DNA from: an uncultured Bacteroidales bacterium
Lineage (GTDB): Bacteria > Bacteroidota > Bacteroidia > Bacteroidales > UBA932
Direction of reading: 5' to 3'
DNA length: 64,000 nt
Assembly: GCA_934667175.1 (NCBI GenBank)
Contig: CAKULN010000010.1
Span: 1-64,000, forward strand
Position numbers and translations under genes: made by a program. Position 1 is the first letter of the stretch, and every line of letters starts with the position of its first letter. A model generated the notes under the pieces. That model was not told the origin of the DNA. It did no database searches and saw nothing but the letters and a program-made list of their open reading frames with translations. Shown piece after piece: positions 8,434 through 18,583 of this stretch.

Positions 8434-11400
8434 ATGATGACAAAGTTAGTGAGATATAGTGTTCTTTTCGTTTTGACCCTTGCGCTTTCCTCCTGTGTCG
8501 GGAACGAACTAGAGGAGCCGGTCGCTGGTGAAGGGTACGCGATGGTCGAGATCGGTTTCGGCTTCGAGGACTTCAGTCAGGTGAAAGTCGAGACCAGGGC
8601 GACGCTTGACATCATACCGGAATCCAGGGTATCCAACATGTTCGTGTTGATATTCCTTGGCGAGAAGAGGTATTACGCCCACTATTTCGACAAGTCATCC
8701 CTCTCTCCGACACTTGAGGACATGAGGGACGAATCCACAGAGGCCTGGTGGGTCTCGAACCGTACCGAATCTGTGTCCGGTACGACCGGCACCCTGCGCC
8801 TGCATGCCCCTTTGTGCAAAGGGGCTGAGATCTACATGATCGCCAACATCGACTCTGACATGGTGAACATCTCTCCGGACAAACTGAACATGATTTCCAC
8901 CAGATCGGATTTGAAAGGCCTTGTGGCGACGCTCAATCAGGAGATAACCTCACGCAACGGACTGTTCCCGATGACCGGGACCTACACGGGGGACAATCCA
9001 ATCGAAGGTCCGGCGACCGTCGACATCACAGAAACTGGAATATACCCGCACGGGAAGACTGACGGCAGGGTGAGTGTGGATCTTGTGAGGATGGATGCCA
9101 AGGTGATTGTCAACGTGCGTGTAGCCACTGACTATGAGCTGACGAGCAATGACGGGAGCGCGACCACAGTACAGAGGCTCAAGGCGTTCAACCCGGAATC
9201 ATGGCAGGTGGTGAATCTTCCGAAAGGGTGCTTCCTTGCAGCCCACAACAATTCTGATCCGGATGTCGATTTCTTTTCAACGGACCCGGTCATGTTCGAG
9301 ACTGTCGGGACATCAAGTTTTACCGGGACGGACGGTAAAGAGTACAGCAGTACTATGAACGGGTTCTCGTTCTACATGCTTGAGAACAGGAAAACCGCCA
9401 AGAATGTCGTGAACAGCTTTCACGAGCGGGAACGCCGCGACAAGGACGCTGCCGGACAGTATGTGTCGTCAGGCGAGATCTGGACCAACGCACCCGAGAA
9501 CGGCACCTACATGGTCATCAAAGGCGAGGTCGTGATGCAGGTGGACGTGTCTTCCGAGGCCAAGCGGCAGCAACTGGCGGCTGATGTCACATATTATGTG
9601 CATCTTGGTGACATCGCCGATGACCTGAATGACTACAATGTTCTTCGAAACACTGAATATACCTACACGATCACGATCAAGGGCGTGAACAACATCGAAC
9701 TGGAGGTCTCCTCCTCCAATCCTGCCAGCGGTATCGCCGACCCGAAGGATGTTGTAGAGAACGAGCCCGGGGCTGAAGGAATGGTGTACACCGCCAAGGA
9801 ATCCATCTACACCTTTGACGCACATTACGGACAGCGGGTCTTCTGTTTCGACGCTGATTACATTGATCCGGCATCGGTGACTTGGTATGTGAAGACTCCT
9901 TTCGGAAGGGAGGGGACTCCAGACAAGATCGGAGACACGGAGATCCCGTCCGGAATGGACTACAAGTGGGTTCATTTCATGGTCAATGAGGTCTCACTGT
10001 CCAATCAGTACGAGTACACGACAGATGGCGGCAAGAGCTATCGCACGGCATCCTTGCCGTCTAATCCTTACAGCCGGAACAACCGGCCTTATCCCGGTGA
10101 CAGCAGTCCTAAGCTGATGGATGTCGTGGAGTTCGTGGACTACATCAAGGCACAGAAACGAAACAAGGACGCCGGGCTTGCCAACGACTTCCGGACCGAG
10201 TTTGACCAGGACTGGCTCGACTGGTACAACAAGTACAATCCTGACGATCAGATCACCGATCCTTCGGGGCGGTCGGGAAAATGGTTCAGGGACAGAATCT
10301 ATGTGACGGTTTTTGTGGACGAATTCTATTATGATAGTGATCCGATCACCGGAGAGTCGGACCCGCAGTTGTGGAAGCGGTTCGTCAACCAGCCCAACCG
10401 TCTGATGCACGTGCTTTGCGACAATCAGAAGAGTCTGGACAAGGCGAGCTCTTCGACAGGAAGTGTGGTGACGATCCGGCAGCGCTCCATCCAGACGCCA
10501 TACAATGTCAATGACGCTGAACTTGTCTCCGCATGGGGCTGCGAGACGGAGGACGAGAATGCTGACAGTTACCTGTGGTATTATCCCACAGAGACGGACA
10601 ACAGGGGCACCGGGATGAGACCGGAGAACCTTGGCAACACCTCGACTGACAACGGACTCTACAATACCGTACGTATTTGGGGCTGCGTCTCAGGCTCTTC
10701 GTGGAAGGATGTCAGGTGGGACGACTACCTTGACTACAATCGGCCTGATGACTACATGAAGGACGGCTACAACATTCTGTTCCTCAAGGATGACAAGGCT
10801 TGCCTGAAGTACAGCGCCATGATGCGTAACAGGGACAACAACGGCAACGGTGTCATCGATCCCGACGAGGTGCGTTGGTACACAGCCTCCATCGGGCAGT
10901 TGGAGTACTTGTTTTTCGGAGAGCTCGGCTTGTCGGATGACGCGAAACTGTTCCCGAGAAAGTATTCCGGAGCTGACGGGACGTACGAACAAGGGCATCC
11001 TTTCGCCGGGGTCCCGAAATGGAAATGCCATGTGGTCAGCAGTACGAAGTACTCTACAATCGACAATCCGCAGACACTTTGGGCGGAGGAGGGCGTTTCC
11101 GTGTCTTCCTATAAGCAGTGGCTGAATGACGAGAAGGGACCTTATGTCGTGAAATGTGTACGGAATCTCGGATTCAAGACAGGGAATAAAGAGGATTTCT
11201 TCAATGAGTCCAACCGCCCCCAGGATTTGATCGAGATGACCCGCCCTTCCGACGCCACAGTCACATCATCGTCCGTTTACAAGTTCGACAACCGCCGCGT
11301 GAACGAGAAATCGAAAAGGTTCAAAACCTCAATCGAACTTGAACCTTATGACGAGAATTCCGAGATGGCGCGCCTTTATGACGGTTTCGAGACAGGAGTG

Positions 11401-11802
11401 CTGATGACCAGCCTCGCCGGAGGGGTGAGCGGCGGCTACCTTTCGCTGAGAAAGCTGCTCCAGTCCGGAGGCTCGCCTTGTCCCGACGGCTACAGGGTCC
11501 CCAACATAAGGGAGGTGGCGCTGATGTACTTGATGACGGACGAAAAGAATTGGTGGAAGCTCAACCCTGAGGATAATGTGGGGGCGAATGACATACGAAT
11601 ATTCACGAGCACATACTACTCCTTGGGAGCGTTGGGAAATCGAAAGAACGAGAGTAGCGGAACTGGTTCGAACATCAAGTACCGCTACTCCTGGAACACC
11701 TCGTCACCTCTTTTCGGCAACGAGGGCAACATCAACCTTAACGGCGACATCTGCCGCTACATCCGTTGCGTCCGTGACTGGGACCCCGCCACATCCATGT
11801 AA
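8434..11802 (+). CDS. DUF4906-type fimbrial tip lipoprotein
   Basis: 1122 aa; signal peptide ends TLALSSC. Residues 1-430 form a fimbrillin-type region ending in NTEYTYTITIKGVNNIELEV. The C-terminal half carries the DUF4906 signature: a polar YLWYYPTETDN block, an NRDNNGNGVIDPDEVRWYTA block that forms a canonical 12-residue EF-hand-like loop (about residues 800-811), and a terminal DICRYIRCVRDWDP. DUF4906 proteins usually end Bacteroidales fimbrial operons and are thought to be tip adhesins. Its start lies two bases after the previous stop. The distal end of the operon is followed by a palindromic repeat cluster. Confidence 0.75.
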   Translation: MMTKLVRYSVLFVLTLALSSCVGNELEEPVAGEGYAMVEIGFGFEDFSQVKVETRATLDIIPESRVSNMFVLIFLGEKRYYAHYFDKSSLSPTLEDMRDESTEAWWVSNRTESVSGTTGTLRLHAPLCKGAEIYMIANIDSDMVNISPDKLNMISTRSDLKGLVATLNQEITSRNGLFPMTGTYTGDNPIEGPATVDITETGIYPHGKTDGRVSVDLVRMDAKVIVNVRVATDYELTSNDGSATTVQRLKAFNPESWQVVNLPKGCFLAAHNNSDPDVDFFSTDPVMFETVGTSSFTGTDGKEYSSTMNGFSFYMLENRKTAKNVVNSFHERERRDKDAAGQYVSSGEIWTNAPENGTYMVIKGEVVMQVDVSSEAKRQQLAADVTYYVHLGDIADDLNDYNVLRNTEYTYTITIKGVNNIELEVSSSNPASGIADPKDVVENEPGAEGMVYTAKESIYTFDAHYGQRVFCFDADYIDPASVTWYVKTPFGREGTPDKIGDTEIPSGMDYKWVHFMVNEVSLSNQYEYTTDGGKSYRTASLPSNPYSRNNRPYPGDSSPKLMDVVEFVDYIKAQKRNKDAGLANDFRTEFDQDWLDWYNKYNPDDQITDPSGRSGKWFRDRIYVTVFVDEFYYDSDPITGESDPQLWKRFVNQPNRLMHVLCDNQKSLDKASSSTGSVVTIRQRSIQTPYNVNDAELVSAWGCETEDENADSYLWYYPTETDNRGTGMRPENLGNTSTDNGLYNTVRIWGCVSGSSWKDVRWDDYLDYNRPDDYMKDGYNILFLKDDKACLKYSAMMRNRDNNGNGVIDPDEVRWYTASIGQLEYLFFGELGLSDDAKLFPRKYSGADGTYEQGHPFAGVPKWKCHVVSSTKYSTIDNPQTLWAEEGVSVSSYKQWLNDEKGPYVVKCVRNLGFKTGNKEDFFNESNRPQDLIEMTRPSDATVTSSSVYKFDNRRVNEKSKRFKTSIELEPYDENSEMARLYDGFETGVLMTSLAGGVSGGYLSLRKLLQSGGSPCPDGYRVPNIREVALMYLMTDEKNWWKLNPEDNVGANDIRIFTSTYYSLGALGNRKNESSGTGSNIKYRYSWNTSSPLFGNEGNINLNGDICRYIRCVRDWDPATSM

Positions 11803-11811
11803 ACCACTCCC

Positions 11812-12003
11812 CGGTCACTGAGCCTGCCGAAGCGCCCGTCCTTCCGGTCACTGAGCCTGCCGAAGTGCCCGTCCTTCCGGTCGCTGAGCCTGCCGAAGTG
11901 CCGTCCTTCCGGTCGCTGAGCCTGCCGAAGCGCCGTCCTTATGGTTCGACAAGCTCACCAACCATGGTTCGACAAGCTCACCAACCGGACGGTGCCGGTA
12001 ACC
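11812..12003. repeat. Palindromic core-repeat cluster R1
   Basis: Four copies of the GAGCCTGCCGA core with GGTCAC- or GGTCGC-type arms are followed by two copies of the GGTT/AACC-armed form (GGTTCGACAAGCTCACCAACC type). It fills the gap between the convergent ends of the fimbrial operon and nadD. Several right arms no longer match the left arm (GGTCACT with AGCGCCC), so these copies are decayed. Confidence 0.9.
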
Positions 12004-12019
12004 GACCCTTATTGGAATG

Positions 12020-12658
12020 TCACATAAGGAATTCCGACATGTCTCTGCCGGACAATAGTCCCTCACGGATCTCGGTGGAGGAGATGTCCACGATCGGGGC
12101 GTCGATGACCTCGATGTTGTACGAGCGCAGCAGAGTCTCCTCCAGGCTTCTCATTCCGTCCGGGACAATCTCTTCGGAATCAAGGACATAAGGGGCGGGG
12201 AAGTCCTTGCACTCCTCGATCAGCTGACGCCTGATGCCGTCCACGTCGAACCCCTTGCGCGGGTAGACCGTGACACCATATTCGGAAAGGATTCTCGGAA
12301 AGTCCCTCCATCGTCTGATGCTCTGAAGGTTGTCCGCACCGATGACGAGCGTGAAGTCGTTGTCCGGTTCCCGCTGCTTCAATGCGTCAAGGGTCTTGAT
12401 CGTGTAATGCGGCGGATCCATCCTGAGCTCGATGTCGTCCACCCAGACGTGCAGCTCCGGATGGCGCCTGACCGCCGCCACGGCCGCCTCATACCGGCTC
12501 TCGCCGGAATCCGCGCTGATGGAATCCTTCAGCGGATTCTTCGGGGACACGACAAGGTACACCCAGTCATATTCCTTCTCCCTTGTCAGGTATTCCATTA
12601 TGGCCTGATGGCCGATGTGCAGGGGATTGAACGACCCCGAGTAGACGGCTATCTTCAC
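12020..12658 (-). CDS. nadD: Nicotinate-nucleotide adenylyltransferase
   Basis: 212 aa. It transfers AMP from ATP to nicotinate mononucleotide to make deamido-NAD in NAD synthesis. GSFNPLHIGHQAI near the N-terminus is the nucleotidyltransferase HIGH motif, and VDISSTEIREGL near the C-terminus is the second signature (ISSTxIR). The length is normal for NadD. It starts eight bases after the stop of gmk, with which it forms a two-gene operon. Confidence 0.93.
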   Translation of the reverse strand: MKIAVYSGSFNPLHIGHQAIMEYLTREKEYDWVYLVVSPKNPLKDSISADSGESRYEAAVAAVRRHPELHVWVDDIELRMDPPHYTIKTLDALKQREPDNDFTLVIGADNLQSIRRWRDFPRILSEYGVTVYPRKGFDVDGIRRQLIEECKDFPAPYVLDSEEIVPDGMRSLEETLLRSYNIEVIDAPIVDISSTEIREGLLSGRDMSEFLM

Positions 12659-12666
12659 GGCTCCTC

Positions 12667-13272
12667 TTAGATGAATGTAGAATAGTTCAGTTTCCCGTCG
12701 TCAAGAAAGTCCTCGACAACCTTTTCGACCTCGGCGAACGCCGTCTTGAGGTCATCGTTGACAAGCACATAGTCGAATTTCGGAGCGTAGGTCATCTCCT
12801 CGGCGGCCTTGGCGACACGCTCCTCGATGGCCTCGGGGGAGTCTGTCCCTCTTTTGACGAGCCTTTCCCTTAAAACCTCCACGGACGGAGCCTGGACGAA
12901 GATGGACAGAGCCTTGTCCCCGAAATATTTCTTGAGGTTCACCCCGCCCTTCACATCCACATCGAAGATTATCACGTGGCCCGCCGCCCAGATCCTTTCG
13001 ACCTCGGACTTGAGCGTGCCGTAGAAATGATCCTCGTAAACCTCCTCGTACTCAACGAAAGAATCCTTGGCGATCAGTTCGCGGAATTTCTCGGGAGTGA
13101 CGAAGTGATACTCCTTGCCGTCCCGCTCGGTGCCGCGCGGCGCCCTTGAGGTGGCGGAGATCGAGAACTCCATCTGCTCCTTGTATATTCCAAGAATATG
13201 ATTCACTATCGTGCTTTTGCCGGATCCCGACGGGGCGGAGAAAATCAGTACTCTGTTGCTCATTTGACTCAT
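12667..13272 (-). CDS. gmk: Guanylate kinase
   Basis: 201 aa. It phosphorylates GMP to GDP with ATP. The P-loop SAPSGSGKST lies at residues 11-20, followed by SATSRAPRGTERDGKEYHFV, the GMP-binding segment. ATG 13272 is kept; an internal Met at residue 4 is an equally good start. A consensus -7 element (TACCTTTG) lies about 20 bases upstream on the minus strand, so the mRNA leader is short. nadD follows directly. Confidence 0.94.
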   Translation of the reverse strand: MSQMSNRVLIFSAPSGSGKSTIVNHILGIYKEQMEFSISATSRAPRGTERDGKEYHFVTPEKFRELIAKDSFVEYEEVYEDHFYGTLKSEVERIWAAGHVIIFDVDVKGGVNLKKYFGDKALSIFVQAPSVEVLRERLVKRGTDSPEAIEERVAKAAEEMTYAPKFDYVLVNDDLKTAFAEVEKVVEDFLDDGKLNYSTFI

Positions 13273-13291
13273 GAATATTTTCGTGTGGCTG

Positions 13292-13299
13292 CAAAGGTA
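13292..13299 (-). promoter_or_regulatory. -7 element TACCTTTG for gmk-nadD
   Basis: It is a perfect match to the Bacteroidetes TAnnTTTG -7 consensus on the minus strand, 20 bp before the gmk start. No clear TTTG -33 element was found at the usual spacing. Confidence 0.6.
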
Positions 13300-13529
13300 T
13301 CATTTTTTGCGGAAAGTTCAGAATCTTCTATGAAAATGTGAGCGGATATGCCTTTGATTCTCTCAGATTTTGGCTGCTTGGGATGATTAAACGTTTTAGC
13401 GAAATAGTTGACTATTAAAAAATTATGTCTATATTAGCCGCGTTTTGGCATGAGGCAAAAAATTATCAGGAAACTGTTTTCAATTGCCTGGCGCAACTTT
13501 TAGTAGTGATTCATATACGATTGAAGGAG

Positions 13530-16500
13530 ATGAATAATAGATGTTTGGCCATAGCCTTTTCGACCATGCTGGCGGTCTCCGCATGGTGCTTGCCGGCCTT
13601 ATGCGGTGGCGGAGATGTTTCCGCGCAGACGCAGAGCCGGCAGGAGAGACTCGTGAAAGGAACAGTCACGTCCCAGGACGGAGAGCCCTTGGTCGGGGCG
13701 TTTGTTTATGTGAAGAATTCCAAACAGGGGGTCAACACCGATGTTGACGGACGTTATGAGATAGCCGCTCCGGCCGAGGGGCAGACCTACACCCTTGTGT
13801 TCCAGTTTCTTGGAATGACAACGAAAGAGTTCGCTGTCAGCGGACCGAAGACTCTGAACGTCAGACTTTCTGATGATTCAAGCCTTGAGGAGGCCGTGAT
13901 AGTCGGAGCCTACGGAGTCAAGCAGAAAAAGGAAGACATGATCGGCAGCGCCTTCCAGGTCAACGCCGACGCTCTCAAGGATAAGCCAAAGGCTAGGATC
14001 GACAACATCCTGAACGGACTTGTGCCGGGACTTCTGGTGGAGAACGACTCGGACGCCGCCGGTTCGACCAGAGGAAGGCTGAACGTGCGGGTCCGTGGCA
14101 ACGCCTCGCTTTCGGCCTCCAACGAACCGCTGTGGATCATAGACGGTGTGCCTACCTACACTGGAGGAAAAAACAACATGATGCCGGGAATGTCCACCAC
14201 CGTCTCGCCTCTTTCATTGATTGACCCGAACGACATCGAAAGCATCACTGTTCTCAAGGATGCCGACCAGACCACGATCTACGGAGCCAACGGCGCGAAC
14301 GGCGTCATCCTCGTCACGACCAAGAGGGGAGTGGCCGGGAATATGCCGCTGAAAGTCTCCGCGACAGTCAACTACGGCGTCTCGTCACCGGACAAAAGCA
14401 CGATGGTCAAGGTGATGAACGCCTCCCAGTACCTTGAGGTGGCGAAGGAAGCCTGGGTCAACGGCGGCAATCTGATGTCCGACTTCCCTTACCAGGACAA
14501 CGACTACAACTCCTACAGCACCACCTCAACCGATTGGTTCAAGGAATATATGGGGTTGGGTTCTACCCTTTACGCCTCACTGTCCCTCTCGACCGGCACC
14601 AAGAAAGCCAAGACATACGTGTCAGGGTCATATTACCGCAACGAGAACACCGTCAAGACCGACAGATCCCAAAGGTTCTACCTCAGGATGAACCAGGACT
14701 ACGACCTGACCGAGCGTCTGAAGATGGGGGTGTCGCTGATGGCCACATATAACAATGACAATCTGTTCTATCTGACCGATGAATATCTGGACAACCTGCC
14801 GATTTTCTCTCCGTATCTGGAGGACGGCAAGACCTACAGGCTTTACAACAAGATCTGGAGCGACACCGGCAAGGAGTTCATAATGAAGAAATTCCTCGGC
14901 AACAAACTGCCGGACAGGGAGTATAACGACAACATTCAGAACTCCCTGAAGACCATCGGCAACTTCAAACTGGACTGGACCATCATCGATGGACTCAAGC
15001 TTTCAAGTGTGTTCGGGGTCGAGTATCAGCACCATCATGGGAGCATCTACTATTCCCGCCAGACACTGTCCGGAATGCTGGACGGCAAGCCGGTAGGGGA
15101 ATCCCGCAGGGAGGACGCCACTTATTTCAACTGGACGAACACCAACAAACTGGACTATTCCAAGAAGTTCGGCCTTCACTCCGTCGGCGTTTACGCCGGT
15201 CTCGAACTCCATCATTCCGGCTACAACACGGCCTATGCCTCCGGCAGAGGCTTTATGAACGACCACATCAAGGAAGTCAACTACGCCGAGAAGGACACCC
15301 GTACAGGCGGCAGTTCGACCTCCATCTCTAGAACGATGTCGTATTTCGTCAGGGGAACATATTCATACGACTCGCGTTATTATCTGTCGGCCAATTACAG
15401 GCGGGACGGGAACTCGTCTTTCGGCAAGTACAAGAGATGGGCCCAGTTCTGGTCGGTCGGCGCTTCGTGGAACATCCACAAGGAGGCGTTCTACGATGTG
15501 GACTGGCTGAAGGTTCTCAAACTCAAGGCCACCTACGGAACGTCCGGAAACTCAAGGATCGACACCTCGGTGGCCGCCGGGGCATATTCCTACGACGATT
15601 CTTATTCTTACATTGGTGTGACCGGAGCCACGCTTTTCACCGTACCGAATCCGGGGCTTTCGTGGGAGACAACGAGGATGATCAACTTCGGCCTGGACGC
15701 CCAGATCGGCAGGGTGCTGGACATCGAGGTTGAATATTACAAAAATGTCACCAAGGATCTTCTCAGCAGGATCTATGTCTCCAGGACAATCTCTGACGAC
15801 AGAATCTACGCCAATGTCGGCCGGATAAGAAATTCCGGATTCGAGATCAACCTGACAAGCCACAACATCGCCCGCAAGGATTTCGAATGGAACACCACAC
15901 TCAATTTCTCGCACAACTCCAACAAAATCCTCGAATTGTACAACGGCATCCAGACCGGTTTCATCAACAGTGTCTGGAAGGAAGGCTATGACTCAAATAC
16001 CTGGTATCTTGTCCGCTGGGCCGGGGTGGATCCTGCGGACGGAATGCCGATGTGGTACGACAAGGACGGGAATCTGACGAAGACCTATTCCACAGACAAC
16101 CGTGTGGCAGGCAAGAGTACGACTCCTTTCGGTTTCGGCGGTTTAATCAACAACCTCACATACGGGAATTGGTCGCTGTCGTTCCAGATCAACTATGTTA
16201 TCGGGGGATATTCACTTCCTACCTATGCCTCAACGTTCATCAACGATGGCTACAACATCACTTCCGGGAATCAGGCGGTCGAGGTCTATTATTACCGCTG
16301 GACTACTCCGGGAGAGGCCTCTAAGTACCCGATAGCCTCGCAGAAGACGACCAGTTCGGCAAGGTTCTCGACAAGGTTCCTCTACAGCAAGACGAATTTC
16401 AACCTCAGTAATCTCACTTTGTCCTACAGGTTGCCTAAGTCTGTGATCTCCAAATTGAAGGTGGAGGGGGCGACTGCCTCGCTTATTTGTGATAACCTCT

Positions 16501-16607
16501 ACCTGTTCGTTCCGGGCCAAAGTCGGAAATACAATTCGTACAAGACTCTCAGCAACGGCTACCCAGTGACCCGGACCATCACTCTCGGTCTTAACGTTTC
16601 ATTCTGA
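13530..16607 (+). CDS. SusC/RagA family TonB-linked outer membrane transporter
   Basis: 1025 aa. I chose ATG 13530 because it follows an AAGGAG-like stretch and opens a normal signal peptide; an upstream in-frame ATG at 13425 would add 35 implausible residues. After the signal peptide comes a carboxypeptidase-D regulatory-like domain (VKGTVTSQDGEPLVGAFVYV), then the plug with the SusC signature DIESITVLKDADQTTIYGAN followed by GANGVILVTTKRG, and a beta-barrel ending in aromatic NVSF. It imports a glycan or peptide ligand captured by its SusD partner, powered by TonB. No ECF sigma/anti-sigma pair or hybrid sensor is adjacent, so the regulator and substrate are unknown. Confidence 0.93.
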   Translation: MNNRCLAIAFSTMLAVSAWCLPALCGGGDVSAQTQSRQERLVKGTVTSQDGEPLVGAFVYVKNSKQGVNTDVDGRYEIAAPAEGQTYTLVFQFLGMTTKEFAVSGPKTLNVRLSDDSSLEEAVIVGAYGVKQKKEDMIGSAFQVNADALKDKPKARIDNILNGLVPGLLVENDSDAAGSTRGRLNVRVRGNASLSASNEPLWIIDGVPTYTGGKNNMMPGMSTTVSPLSLIDPNDIESITVLKDADQTTIYGANGANGVILVTTKRGVAGNMPLKVSATVNYGVSSPDKSTMVKVMNASQYLEVAKEAWVNGGNLMSDFPYQDNDYNSYSTTSTDWFKEYMGLGSTLYASLSLSTGTKKAKTYVSGSYYRNENTVKTDRSQRFYLRMNQDYDLTERLKMGVSLMATYNNDNLFYLTDEYLDNLPIFSPYLEDGKTYRLYNKIWSDTGKEFIMKKFLGNKLPDREYNDNIQNSLKTIGNFKLDWTIIDGLKLSSVFGVEYQHHHGSIYYSRQTLSGMLDGKPVGESRREDATYFNWTNTNKLDYSKKFGLHSVGVYAGLELHHSGYNTAYASGRGFMNDHIKEVNYAEKDTRTGGSSTSISRTMSYFVRGTYSYDSRYYLSANYRRDGNSSFGKYKRWAQFWSVGASWNIHKEAFYDVDWLKVLKLKATYGTSGNSRIDTSVAAGAYSYDDSYSYIGVTGATLFTVPNPGLSWETTRMINFGLDAQIGRVLDIEVEYYKNVTKDLLSRIYVSRTISDDRIYANVGRIRNSGFEINLTSHNIARKDFEWNTTLNFSHNSNKILELYNGIQTGFINSVWKEGYDSNTWYLVRWAGVDPADGMPMWYDKDGNLTKTYSTDNRVAGKSTTPFGFGGLINNLTYGNWSLSFQINYVIGGYSLPTYASTFINDGYNITSGNQAVEVYYYRWTTPGEASKYPIASQKTTSSARFSTRFLYSKTNFNLSNLTLSYRLPKSVISKLKVEGATASLICDNLYLFVPGQSRKYNSYKTLSNGYPVTRTITLGLNVSF

Positions 16608-16617
16608 TGACAGCGCT

Positions 16618-18060
16618 ATGATGAAGACAATATATTCAAAGATAATGACGCTGGCCGCAGTGGCCACGCTTTCAGCTTCCTGCCACTTCCTTGATGTCGA
16701 GCAGGTCGGCAAGAGCGACATCGACACTTATTTCTCGGAGGTTTCGGCTCTCCAGCCGGCCTTGAACGGATGTTACCACCTGTTATATTCATTCTATGAC
16801 AGGGAGATGCTGGCCTATCCTGAGGTCGCGGGCGATCTGCTGGACCTGTCCTCGGGCAACGCCACATGGACTAACCAGTACAATTTCATCTCCACTTACA
16901 TGGAGGAGACAACGGCTGTGGGCTACATCTGGAAACTTGGCTACACCGTCATCCAAAACGTGAACTACATCATCACCTATGCTCCGGAATTGCGGAAGAA
17001 ATACCCTGGCAGCGCGTCCGTGATCGACAACATTCTGGCGCAGGCCTATTTCCTCCGCGCCCTCACGCATCTGGACATCTGCCTCACATATTCACAGAAC
17101 TACACGTTCACTTCCGACGCATCGCATCTCGGCATTCCGATAATGACGAGCATTCCGGTCGTGACCGACAAGATGAGGCGAAGCACTGTGAAGCAGGTAT
17201 ATTCCCAGATTGTCGCTGATCTGGAAAAGGCTCTCTCGACTTTCACGCCGGACTATTCATTCAATGAATATTTCGCATCTCCGGCTGCCTGCAAGGCTCT
17301 TCTCGCAAGGGTATATCTCTATATGAATGAATATTCCAGGGCGGCTTCCCTTTCCGCCGAAGTGATGAAGGAGTTCCCTCTTACACCGCGCGAAAAGTAC
17401 AGGAATATGTTCGTGAACGTGGCGACAAGGGGCGGGGAGTCCATCCTCCGGCTCAACGGCTACGACCAGACGGACTACATCAGCGACCTTTACTATTTCG
17501 AGAGCCCTTCGGCGAGGCCGTCCTCCAAGTTGAAGGAACTTTTTACCGATGATCGTGACGTGCGTCTCACGCTTTTCCGTCACAGCGCTTATAATGATCT
17601 TTCCGGCAAGGTGGTGGACTACGACAACGTCTGCATGAAGTTTTATTGCACCGACGAGACGACAAACAAATTGGACAGGCATTTTGACCCGTTCATCCTA
17701 AGGTCTTCGGAGATGTATCTGATCAACGCCGAGGCTAATTACGAACTGGGCAACACCCCCGTCGCCATCGAGGATATCAAGGCTTTGGAGGCCAGGGCGT
17801 TGGGGATTGACGCTTCGGAAGTCGCGATTGACGCTTCCTCTTTGGAGCAGGTGATCCAGAACGAGAGGATGAAGGAGCTCTGCTTCGAGGGACACCGTCT
17901 CTTCGACATCACCCGAAGGCACGAGAACCTGAGCCGCTCGCGCAACTCGACCTCGTCCGTCCTGTTCCTGAAATATCCCGACTACCGTTTTGTCCTTCCG
18001 ATTCCGCACCTTGAGTTGGAGTCGAATCCGGATATGGAACAGAATCCTACATCTAATTAA
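16618..18060 (+). CDS. SusD/RagB family nutrient-binding lipoprotein
   Basis: 480 aa; lipobox ATLSASC. The N-terminal region (FLDVEQVGKSDIDTYFSEVSA) and the TPR-like segment ILAQAYFLRALTHLDICLTY are typical of SusD proteins, as is the closing FEGHRLFDITRR. It sits on the cell surface as the lid of the SusC channel. The gene follows susC by ten bases and is surely co-transcribed. Confidence 0.92.
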   Translation: MMKTIYSKIMTLAAVATLSASCHFLDVEQVGKSDIDTYFSEVSALQPALNGCYHLLYSFYDREMLAYPEVAGDLLDLSSGNATWTNQYNFISTYMEETTAVGYIWKLGYTVIQNVNYIITYAPELRKKYPGSASVIDNILAQAYFLRALTHLDICLTYSQNYTFTSDASHLGIPIMTSIPVVTDKMRRSTVKQVYSQIVADLEKALSTFTPDYSFNEYFASPAACKALLARVYLYMNEYSRAASLSAEVMKEFPLTPREKYRNMFVNVATRGGESILRLNGYDQTDYISDLYYFESPSARPSSKLKELFTDDRDVRLTLFRHSAYNDLSGKVVDYDNVCMKFYCTDETTNKLDRHFDPFILRSSEMYLINAEANYELGNTPVAIEDIKALEARALGIDASEVAIDASSLEQVIQNERMKELCFEGHRLFDITRRHENLSRSRNSTSSVLFLKYPDYRFVLPIPHLELESNPDMEQNPTSN

Positions 18061-18092
18061 CGTTGAATCTTTTAAGGATTACTTGACTGACA

Positions 18093-18566
18093 ATGAATAT
18101 GAAAAAGAATATTTTGCTGGCAACCCTGTCCGCCGTTCTGGCACTTTCCTGCACGAAGGATTTGCCGGTTTACGACACCCCGTTCTTTTACATCGCGACA
18201 CAGGACGGAGCCTCGACCGCCGTTGTCGGCTCCGATGTCGAGAACGTCAACACCTACTATGTGATGATGAGTTCCGTGTCCAGAGACGGGAACGCTGTCG
18301 TGGATTTCTCCGTGACTCCCGGCTCTGGTTTGAAGGAAGGCGTTGACTATGAGGTGGTCACTCTGGGGACTTCACTGACATTCCTGCCGGGAATCTACCG
18401 TATGCCGGTCCGCATCCGCTGGAAGGAACACGTCCTGGATGACTCGGCCGACAACACCTTGACCATAGCCCTGACCGGCGGAACGGACGGCTTCTGCCTC
18501 GGAATGCCCGGGCCGGACGCCAAGTTCAGCAGGCTGGTCATCACCAAGAAGAATCTGTATAATTAA
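18093..18566 (+). CDS. Small surface lipoprotein of the SusC/D locus
   Basis: 157 aa, signal peptide ending AVLALSC (about Cys20). It has no enzymatic motif. The remainder looks like one beta-sandwich: VVDFSVTPGSGLKEGVDYEV and FLPGIYRMPVRIRWK resemble the N-terminal (DUF1735/Calx-beta-like) domain often found in proteins following SusD. It is probably a glycan-binding or scaffold protein on the surface. The family name is uncertain. Confidence 0.6.
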   Translation: MNMKKNILLATLSAVLALSCTKDLPVYDTPFFYIATQDGASTAVVGSDVENVNTYYVMMSSVSRDGNAVVDFSVTPGSGLKEGVDYEVVTLGTSLTFLPGIYRMPVRIRWKEHVLDDSADNTLTIALTGGTDGFCLGMPGPDAKFSRLVITKKNLYN

Positions 18567-18583
18567 CTAATAGTTTATTTGTT

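Noticed and set aside
13425..13529. N-terminal extension of the SusC-type protein
   Set aside because: The added 35 residues are not a signal peptide, while ATG 13530 has an upstream AAGGAG-like stretch and a normal one.
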